Of a DNA stretch of 64,000 nucleotides, positions 43,652 through 50,416 are shown in pieces. Both the position numbers and the translations under genes were made by a program. Source of the DNA: Clostridia bacterium (GTDB lineage Bacteria > Bacillota > Clostridia > Christensenellales > CAG-917); the NCBI GenBank assembly GCA_017553325.1, contig JAFZMH010000008.1:244964-308963 (forward strand). The letters run 5' to 3'. Under the pieces are notes generated by a model. It was not told where the DNA came from, searched no databases, and saw only the letters and a list, made by a program, of their open reading frames with translations. The first letter of the stretch is position 1; every line of letters starts with the position of its first letter.

Positions 43652-44563
43652 ATGAAAAACGAACAATTCACAAGTTTTGACGGCACAGTCTTGCAATGCT
43701 ATCTTTGGGACGATGTCAAAGACGCAAAGGGCGTTGTCCAAATTTCACACGGCATGGCTGAACACGCGACCCGCTACGACGATTTCGCAAAGTTTTTGAA
43801 TGCAAACGGCTTTATCGTATTTGCGGACGACCACCGTGCGCATGGCGCGACGAGCCCGCTTTCTCCAAGGGGAAACAAGGGCTATCATCCGGGCGACATC
43901 TACAACGACACAGTTAGAGACGAGGTCGCGATTACGAAGGCTCTCAAAGAGAGATTCGGTTTGCCCGTCGTATATCTCGGACACAGCTACGGCAGTATGG
44001 TCGGCCAAAGATATATCGAGGAGGACCAAGAGCACGTCGGCGCAATTCTCTGCGGTTCCGCTTGCCAAAAGGGCGCGCTGCTTTCAGTCGGTTGCATGCT
44101 TGCAAACTGCTTGTATTCCAAGGACGGCGACAAGAGAGCGGATTTACTTGACAAAATCACGTTCGGCGCCTACAACAAACCGTATCAAGCTGAGGGTGAT
44201 TTCGGCTGGCTCTCGAGAGACAGAAAGCAAGTTGAAAAATATATTGCGGACGACGAGTGCGGCTACGTTATGACCGTGGCGTTTTTCAAGTTCTTCTTGA
44301 ACGGCTTGAAAGCGAGCTACAAGAAAGCAAATCTTGCCAAAATCGACGTCAAAAAACCGATTGCTCTCTTCTCGGGTGACCACGATCCCGTCGGCGGAAA
44401 CGGCAAACTTGTTGAAAAGCTTTACGAGCAGTATCACAAACTCGGCGTTGAAAATCTCAGCATAACTCTCTATGAGGGTGGCAGACACGAGATTCTCAAC
44501 GAAATCAACAACAAAGATGTGTATAATGATTTCCTTGAAAAACTCAACGAATTCATAGCATAA
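43652..44563 (+). CDS. Alpha/beta hydrolase, lysophospholipase/monoacylglycerol lipase-like
   Basis: A serine hydrolase of 303 residues. The oxyanion region reads ISHGMAEHATRYDDFA, typical of the monoglyceride lipase/PldB group. The nucleophile elbow is LGHSYGSMVGQ with the Ser in G-H-S-Y-G. The acid is in SGDHDPVG and the His in GGRHEILNE. No signal peptide, so the enzyme is cytosolic. ATG 43652 has GGGGAG upstream; the earlier frame lies across a likely promoter (TTGAAA 43574-43579, 17 bases, TAAACT 43597-43602). The stop codon lies in the outer arm of repeat copy C. Confidence 0.9.
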   Translation: MKNEQFTSFDGTVLQCYLWDDVKDAKGVVQISHGMAEHATRYDDFAKFLNANGFIVFADDHRAHGATSPLSPRGNKGYHPGDIYNDTVRDEVAITKALKERFGLPVVYLGHSYGSMVGQRYIEEDQEHVGAILCGSACQKGALLSVGCMLANCLYSKDGDKRADLLDKITFGAYNKPYQAEGDFGWLSRDRKQVEKYIADDECGYVMTVAFFKFFLNGLKASYKKANLAKIDVKKPIALFSGDHDPVGGNGKLVEKLYEQYHKLGVENLSITLYEGGRHEILNEINNKDVYNDFLEKLNEFIA

Positions 44564-44691
44564 CTGCGTGTTTTAGCGACTAACTTTGTCAACACCCTCT
44601 CAGTTCAATTCATGTACGTTTGTGTACATTGGAATTGCCCCGAGAGGGTGTTTTCGCGTTATTCATCTAAATCACGCAGTTATGTTTTTTT
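44559..44691. repeat. Dispersed nested-palindrome repeat, copy C, acting as terminator
   Basis: Three nested stems: CATAACTGCGTG (44559-44570) with CACGCAGTTATG (44673-44684), AACACCCTCTC (44591-44601) with GAGAGGGTGTT (44642-44652), and CAATTCATGTAC (44606-44617) with GTACAT plus GAATTG (44624-44637). The outer arm is followed by TTTTTTT, so the repeat can also end the hydrolase transcript. ACTTTGTCAA before the inner stem is shared with copy D. Confidence 0.7.
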
Positions 44692-44717
44692 CGTTATTCT
44701 ATTTGCAAAACCATAAA

Positions 44718-44745
44718 AAAAGGCACTCAACTGAGTGCCTTTTAG
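44718..44745. terminator. Terminator downstream of the subtilase locus (both strands)
   Basis: AAAAGGCACTC (44718-44728) pairs with GAGTGCCTTTT (44733-44743) around AACT. A-runs at the left edge give a T-run on the minus strand, where the subtilase ends. Confidence 0.75.
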
Positions 44746-44760
44746 TTGTGACAGGTTGTT

Positions 44761-45252
44761 TTACAATTCCAATTCTTCAAACAGTTCTACAAGCATATAC
44801 AAAGTTCCGTTTTCCCAAACGTACCAGTGCCCGTTGTAGAAGAAAGGCAAGTGATCGTTTGAAGGAGTTGCCATCATTCCGTCGGGTAAGGTTATTGAAA
44901 GAGGCTCGATGATATGCAATGCGATAGCTCCGCATTTGGAGCAATGATACTTGTTGTTTGCAAAATACCAGTCATGCGGTTCGGAAAACGTTTGCGAACA
45001 AACCGTGCAGGTTGTTTGGTGCCCCAAATTGACGCCCATATTGACATAGTTGTTTCCTGCCGTATGATTGTAAATCTGGTGCCCGCAAACGCTACACGTG
45101 CCGTCGTGTCCGTTTTGCGAATACGTATAAGTGTGTTGAGCGCTACTTTGAACATAATTGCAAACGGAACATTTTGTAGTGTGATAATAACTCGATATTT
45201 CCAAAGTCAAATTGTGTGCTTCTGTGTATGCAAAACCGCATGTAGTACAAGT
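44761..45252 (-). pseudogene. Out-of-frame Cys-rich C-terminal part of the subtilase
   Basis: This frame continues the protein of 45207-46691 after a one-base shift at the C-run on the minus strand (GGGG at 45253-45256 as written). It has repeated zinc-ribbon-like pairs: CTTCG, CSVC, CSVCG, CTVC and CSKCG, with many His/Tyr/Thr between, and a final beta-rich segment ending FEELEL. It has no start codon or ribosome site of its own, so it is either dead, restored by slippage or frameshifting, or broken by a sequencing error. Restoring one C would join it in frame. Confidence 0.7.
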
Positions 45253-46691
45253 GGGGTGTGCTGCGAGCTGGTGTGTGAATATGAATATGCGTGTGCATTG
45301 TTTGCAATATGACCAACGGATGTTGCGGCGTTTAACTTTTTAATGTTGTAATTGGTGTTGTTAATATTCCAAGTGGTTGTATTTGCACACCCAAGGATTG
45401 CAACTTTGAGTTCGGCAACAGACATAGTGGGATTTTGTGAAAGCAACAATGCGGCAACCCCTGTCACAAATGGAGCAGCCATAGACGTTCCCGACATCAA
45501 ATGATATCCGTCTCCAATGTGATAGCCGTAACCGGGTTCTGATTCGCAAACGCCTGAGGTGCATAAACTTGTCGGGAAAGTGCTGATGATTGAGTCGCCT
45601 GGGGCATAAATTTGCACACTGTTTGCTCCATAATTCGAGAACGTGCATTTTGCATTGTAATAATCATATGCGCCGACAGAAATGACGTTGTGTATGTTTG
45701 GGAAAAGCGTAGAGTTTGAATATCCGGCGGGATATTGTGGACTGACGTCCGTATTGACTCCGCTGTTTCCTGCGGCGGCAATTATAATGCCTCCATTTTG
45801 TTCAAAAGTTTGTATAGCAGTTATATGATTAGGATTTGATTCCGCTATTAAACCATTTGAATATGTAAAATGGAAACTTGCGTTAATGATTTTTATACCA
45901 TTATTTGTTGCCCAAGTTAAGCTGTTTTCAAAGTCAATGCCATTTAACAAATATATTTCTACTTGTGCTATGCCGGCAATACCTCCCGTGTTGTTTGCAA
46001 TAGCGCCTATTATACCGGCAACGTGTGTGCCGTGGTGTGCGTTGTTGAGGTTTGTGTTTGCCATCAAATTGCCTGAATATGCATCCAAATCGCTGTGATT
46101 GACATCAATATTATTTTCAAAAACCCCAATTTTTATTGTGTTGGAAGATTCTGTCGTATATTGCCAAGCCCTTTCAACGTTTATTCCATTTGTAGAACTT
46201 AACCCCCATTGTGCATAATAGTAGTAATCATTTGGAGGGACGTCTGATGGCGCAAAGTCATCAACCAGTATTTGGACGCCAATTGGTAGTAGTTCTTTTA
46301 CGACATCCAGTTTGGACCATTCTTCTAATGCAGTTATTATTTGTTGTTTGTTTTGTTGTATAAATCTGACCTCATAATATGACTGATAGAAATGGTATAT
46401 ATAATCTATTAGATATGGCTTATTGCAATCTTGCGGATCGGATAAAAAACCTATTTGTTCCGTTTTCAATATGCTTTGGTCGGTAAGTTCATAACCATCT
46501 TGGAAAACTATTTGAAGTCTATGAGCTTCAAGTGGGTAGTTTAGCCTGTCCGGATCATATTTTAGTGCGGTTGGTTCAGGGCTTGGCGGAATCTGCTCTT
46601 GCGAAGGGGAGGAAGTGTTGGAGCATCCCACAAGTGTCAAGACCAAAACAGATATTATGATAATCAGCATAATCAAAAATCTTTTTTTCAT
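45207..46691 (-). CDS. Subtilisin-like (S8) lipoprotein protease, frameshifted near its C-terminus
   Basis: There are 494 residues to the early stop. The signal peptide has a lipobox LVGC (Cys23). A prodomain of about 150 residues resembles an I9-type inhibitor. The catalytic domain has His220 in HHGTHVAG, the oxyanion Asn in AAAGNSG, and Ser403 in SGTSMAAP. The first catalytic motif, normally D-T/S-G, reads GVFENN, so the Asp position is Glu192. ATG 46691 has AGGAGG at normal distance. After HTSSQHT the frame shifts into junk (about 20 residues). Two N-terminal-only copies lie directly upstream. The region is more AT-rich than the rest of the window, which suggests transfer. Confidence 0.88.
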   Translation of the reverse strand: MKKRFLIMLIIIISVLVLTLVGCSNTSSPSQEQIPPSPEPTALKYDPDRLNYPLEAHRLQIVFQDGYELTDQSILKTEQIGFLSDPQDCNKPYLIDYIYHFYQSYYEVRFIQQNKQQIITALEEWSKLDVVKELLPIGVQILVDDFAPSDVPPNDYYYYAQWGLSSTNGINVERAWQYTTESSNTIKIGVFENNIDVNHSDLDAYSGNLMANTNLNNAHHGTHVAGIIGAIANNTGGIAGIAQVEIYLLNGIDFENSLTWATNNGIKIINASFHFTYSNGLIAESNPNHITAIQTFEQNGGIIIAAAGNSGVNTDVSPQYPAGYSNSTLFPNIHNVISVGAYDYYNAKCTFSNYGANSVQIYAPGDSIISTFPTSLCTSGVCESEPGYGYHIGDGYHLMSGTSMAAPFVTGVAALLLSQNPTMSVAELKVAILGCANTTTWNINNTNYNIKKLNAATSVGHIANNAHAYSYSHTSSQHTPLVLHAVLHTQKHTI

Positions 46692-46725
46692 ATTCTGCCT
46701 CCTATATCAAAATTTATTATTTGCA

Positions 46726-47313
46726 TCAAAGATTGTTTTCAAAAACCCCAATTTTTATTGTGCCGTTAGATCCTGTCGTATATTGCCAAGCCCTTTCAAC
46801 GTTTATTCCATTTGTAGAACTTAACCCCCATTGCGCATAATAGTAGTAATCATTTGGGGGAATATCATTTGTTGAGAAAAGATCAGTAGTGATTGAATAA
46901 ATCGGGTAGAGGTATTTCACAACATCCAATTTGGACCATTCTTCTAAAACGGTTATTATTTGTTGTGTATTGTGCTGCATAAATCTAACTTCGTATTGTG
47001 ATTGGACTACATGGTTAATACTCTGTACAAGTATCTCTTTATTATTATCGCTTGGATTTGAGACAAGTCCAATGGAATCAGTCCTTAATATGTTTTGATC
47101 AACCAATACGTAATCATTTTGAAAAATTACATTAAGCCTATCATCTTCATATGGATATTTATGAAGCCAATCCTGGTTATATTTTAGTGCGGTTGGTTCA
47201 GGGCTTGGCGGAATCTGCTCTTGCGAAGGGGAGGAAGTGTTGGAGCATCCCACAAGTGTCAAGACCAAAACAGCCATTATAATAATCAACATAATCAAAA
47301 ATCTTTTTTTCAT
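46726..47313 (-). CDS. Signal peptide plus propeptide-only copy of the subtilase (middle copy)
   Basis: A lipoprotein of 195 residues. The first about 45 residues are nearly identical to those of the downstream protease, including a 94-base identical block (47180-47273 versus 46558-46651). The middle diverges, and the end (YYYYAQWGLSSTNGINVERA) is again identical. It stops at TGA right after GVFENNL, the first catalytic motif, so it has no His or Ser motif. AGGAGG precedes the ATG, as in the full-length gene. It may be a free-standing propeptide inhibitor or chaperone, a recombination donor, or a decaying duplicate. Confidence 0.75.
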   Translation of the reverse strand: MKKRFLIMLIIIMAVLVLTLVGCSNTSSPSQEQIPPSPEPTALKYNQDWLHKYPYEDDRLNVIFQNDYVLVDQNILRTDSIGLVSNPSDNNKEILVQSINHVVQSQYEVRFMQHNTQQIITVLEEWSKLDVVKYLYPIYSITTDLFSTNDIPPNDYYYYAQWGLSSTNGINVERAWQYTTGSNGTIKIGVFENNL

Positions 47314-47348
47314 ATTCTGCCTCCTATATCAAAATTTTATTTTTTGCA

Positions 47349-47945
47349 TCAAAAATTATTTTCAAAAACGCCAATTTTTATTGTGCCGTTAGATCCTGTC
47401 GTATATTGCCAAGCCCCTTCAACGTTTATTCCATTTGTAGCATTTAGTCCCCATTGATAAGAATAATCATCATCATTTGGCGGAATTTCTTCTATTGAGA
47501 AAGCATCAAAAGGAACTTGGACGCCAATTGGTAGTAGTTCTTTTACGACATCCAGTTTGGACCATTCTTCTAATGCAATTAATATTTGCTGTTCGATTTC
47601 TTCTACAAACACAACCCGATAATCAGGGGTGTTTGGGTGCCCGATATAGTCAATTAGATATGGTTTATCGCAATCTTGCGGATCGGATAAAAAACCTATT
47701 TGTTCCGTTTTCAATATGCTTTGGTCGGTAAGTTCATAACCATCTTGGAAAATAATGCCGAGTTCTTTAGAATTTAAAGGATAGTTAAGTATGTCCGGAT
47801 CATATTTTAATTCGGGTGATGTGGGTTCAGGGTTTGGCGGAATCTGCTCTTGCGAAGGGGTGGCAGTGTTGGAGCATCCCACAAACGTCACGGTGAGGGT
47901 TAGCGCAACGAGCAACAGCAACGCAAATAGAATTGATTTTTTCAT
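47349..47945 (-). CDS. Signal peptide plus propeptide-only copy of the subtilase (first copy)
   Basis: A lipoprotein of 198 residues with its own signal sequence (MKKSILFALLLLVALTLTVT, lipobox FVGC). The central propeptide is very close to that of the full-length protease, including an 83-base identical block (47670-47752 versus 46425-46507). It stops at TGA after GVFENNF, the same point as the middle copy. The ribosome site is AGGAGG, and the promoter lies upstream at 48026-48053. It is first in the three-gene unit, followed by a 35-base spacer. Confidence 0.75.
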   Translation of the reverse strand: MKKSILFALLLLVALTLTVTFVGCSNTATPSQEQIPPNPEPTSPELKYDPDILNYPLNSKELGIIFQDGYELTDQSILKTEQIGFLSDPQDCDKPYLIDYIGHPNTPDYRVVFVEEIEQQILIALEEWSKLDVVKELLPIGVQVPFDAFSIEEIPPNDDDYSYQWGLNATNGINVEGAWQYTTGSNGTIKIGVFENNF

Positions 47946-48025
47946 TTTATCATCCTCCTGAATTCATTTTAACAGCGGTATTTGTGACTGTAACGTTTTT
48001 TACAGCAGAGCGTTGTCATGTCCTT

Positions 48026-48053
48026 TTTATATGCTTCTATATAATAGTGACAA
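48026..48053 (-). promoter_or_regulatory. Candidate promoter of the subtilase array
   Basis: On the minus strand, TTGTCA (48053-48048) and TATAAA (48031-48026) are separated by 16 bases, about 80 bases upstream of the first copy. Confidence 0.45.
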
Positions 48054-48059
48054 AAAAAT

Positions 48060-48421
48060 GAGAAAAAGGTGACAACAATTTAAAAAAAGTTCAAATAGTT
48101 TATAAATAAGCCTATTATCGAACAACCGTCACGGGTTTCCAAGTCAAAATTTTCACGTTTTTGGGGAAAGTGCGGCGATAGAGTCGGCGAATCTGTGAAA
48201 TTTAAAAAAATCAAGAATTTGTGCTTTATAAGGGTTGAAAAAAACAAGATATTGTGTTAAAATTGATTTGTTATTGTTATATTGAATTATTTGATATAAG
48301 ATAATGCGAGCAAGCGCACGCCCATACGCACGTGGCGTCGTCCCGAAAAGAGTGCGAAAGAAGTGTTATACTGCGCTTGTCGTTCAAAGATTTGAAAAAT
48401 AATAAGGCATAAAGGTAAAAA
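48060..48421. other. Gene-free stretch upstream of parE
   Basis: About 360 bases with no supported gene. It is AT-rich, with several TATAAT-like sites near 48285-48305 that could serve parE, but no clean -35/-10 pair. Short open frames around 48120-48240 on both strands lack starts. No tRNA or hairpin of note was seen. Confidence 0.5.
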
Positions 48422-50401
48422 ATGGCAAAACAAGAAGTTAGCAAGTACACTGCCGGAGGGCTCGAAGTTTTGGAAGGGCTCGAAGCCGTCAGAAAACGCC
48501 CAGGTATGTATATCGGCACGACAGGCTCGAAAGGCATGCACCACATACTTTGGGAAATCATCGACAACTCTATCGACGAAGCGTCCAACGGCTACGGCGA
48601 TACCGTCCGCATCGAACTCCTCGACGACAACGTCGCACGAGTGACGGACAACGGACGCGGCGTCCCCGTCGACAAGCACCCGAAACTCAAAATCAGCGGT
48701 GTGGAAGTCGTCTACACAAAACTCCATGCAGGCGCAAAGTTCAACAACGCGCAATACAGCTATTCCGGCGGTCTTCACGGCGTCGGCGCGTCCGTCACGA
48801 ACGCGCTCTCCGAGTGGCTCACGGTAGAGGTCAAAAGAGATGGCAATCTCTACAAAATGGAGTTTTGGTCTCCGCAAGTCGGCGGCAAAATCAAGAGCGG
48901 TATCGTCAAAAACCCGCTCACGGTCATAGGCAAGGCAAAGGGCACGGGCACCACAGTCACCTTCAAGCCGGACGAGAGAGTTTTCGGCAAAGAGAAATTC
49001 GACTATTCCGTCATCGCCGAGCGTATGCGCGACGTCGCATATCTCAATAAGGGCGTGACAATCATAATCGACGACAACCGTATGCCGCTCGCAGGGGGCA
49101 CGGACAAACACGACGTCTTCTGCTACAAGGGCGGTATTGCGGACTACGTCTGCTACCTCAACGAAGGCAGAGCGGTGCTTTACGACAAACCCCTTTACGT
49201 TGAGGCGCAGGACGACCACTTTGAAGTGGAGGTCGCAATTCAACACACGACCGCCTATACGGAAAACATTTATTCCTACGTCAACAACATCCCAACCGCC
49301 GAAGGCGGAACTCACGAAATGGGCTTCAAGAGCGCGGTCACGAGAGTTTTCAACGACTATGCGAGAAAGAACAATATCTTGAAGGAAAAGCAAGCGAATT
49401 TGCTCGGCGAAGATTTCAGAGAAGGCATGGTCGCGGTCATCACCGTAAAGATGCAAAACGTCCAATTCGAGGGACAGACCAAGGGCAAACTCGGCAACCC
49501 CGAGGTGCGCCCGAAAGTGGAAAACCTCGTCGTTGAAAAATTGTCCGAACTCCTCTTGCAGAGGGGCTATAAAGCGACGGCGGAAAAGATTATCGCCAAG
49601 GCTATGGGGGCTGCAAAGACGAGAGAGGCGACGAAGCGCGCAAAGGATCTCAGCCGTCAACAGAACAAACTCAACAGTTTGAACCTCGTGGGCAAACTTG
49701 CTTCCTGCTCGGGCAGAAACGCGTCTATAAACGAACTGTTTATCGTCGAGGGCGATTCCGCAGGCGGAAGCGCAAAGCAGGCGAGGGACAGAGGTTTTCA
49801 AGCGATATTGCCACTGCGTGGCAAACCGCTCAACGTCGAAAAGGCGAGCCTTGAAAAAATTCTTGCCAACGAAGAGTTTGCAACGCTCATCAGCGCGCTT
49901 GGCACGGGCATTGACCCCGACTTTGATTTGTCCAGCTTGAAGTATGATAAAGTCATAATCCTCGCGGACGCCGACCAAGACGGCGCGCACATAAGGGCGC
50001 TTCTTCTCACGTTCTTCTTCCGCTATATGCGTCAACTCATCACCGAGGGACACGTGTATATCGGTATGCCACCGCTTTATCGCCTGCAAAAGAAGGACGA
50101 AACCCTCTATTGCTACGACGACGCGGCCCTCATCGAAGGGCAGAAGAAGATGGGCAAAAACGCTCTGCTTCAACGCTTCAAAGGTCTCGGCGAAATGAAC
50201 CCCGAGCAACTTTGGGACACAACGATGAACCCCGCAAAGCGCACGCTCACACGCGTGGAAATCGACGACGCTGCAATGGCGGATAAGCGCATAACGATCC
50301 TTATGGGCGACGACAGCAACATAAGAAAAGACTATATCTACAAGTATGCCGATTTCAACAAGATCGACGACTTCAAGATAAGCAAGAACACGGAAGACTG
50401 A
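48422..50401 (+). CDS. parE: DNA topoisomerase IV subunit B (type IIA topoisomerase ATPase subunit)
   Basis: There are 659 residues. The GHKL ATPase has RPGMYIGTTG, the catalytic region EIIDNSIDEA, DNGRGVPVD, and GGLHGVGASVTNAL. The TOPRIM part has EGDSAGGSAKQARD and DADQDGAHI, and the C-terminus has RFKGLGEMN. Length and layout fit GyrB or ParE. ParE is preferred because the partner immediately downstream has a degenerate GyrA box. The ribosome site is AAAGGT. It forms a two-gene operon with parC, 15 bases apart. Confidence 0.88.
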   Translation: MAKQEVSKYTAGGLEVLEGLEAVRKRPGMYIGTTGSKGMHHILWEIIDNSIDEASNGYGDTVRIELLDDNVARVTDNGRGVPVDKHPKLKISGVEVVYTKLHAGAKFNNAQYSYSGGLHGVGASVTNALSEWLTVEVKRDGNLYKMEFWSPQVGGKIKSGIVKNPLTVIGKAKGTGTTVTFKPDERVFGKEKFDYSVIAERMRDVAYLNKGVTIIIDDNRMPLAGGTDKHDVFCYKGGIADYVCYLNEGRAVLYDKPLYVEAQDDHFEVEVAIQHTTAYTENIYSYVNNIPTAEGGTHEMGFKSAVTRVFNDYARKNNILKEKQANLLGEDFREGMVAVITVKMQNVQFEGQTKGKLGNPEVRPKVENLVVEKLSELLLQRGYKATAEKIIAKAMGAAKTREATKRAKDLSRQQNKLNSLNLVGKLASCSGRNASINELFIVEGDSAGGSAKQARDRGFQAILPLRGKPLNVEKASLEKILANEEFATLISALGTGIDPDFDLSSLKYDKVIILADADQDGAHIRALLLTFFFRYMRQLITEGHVYIGMPPLYRLQKKDETLYCYDDAALIEGQKKMGKNALLQRFKGLGEMNPEQLWDTTMNPAKRTLTRVEIDDAAMADKRITILMGDDSNIRKDYIYKYADFNKIDDFKISKNTED

Positions 50402-50416
50402 GGCGGAGGAGAGATT

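Noticed and set aside
45250..45262. Programmed -1 ribosomal frameshift in the subtilase
   Set aside because: The site is not a canonical slippery heptamer and no pseudoknot is evident; a one-base deletion in a C-run is simpler, though not proven.
48100..48300. A small gene or gene remnant upstream of parE
   Set aside because: Short open frames on both strands have no start or ribosome site, and no recognisable motif.
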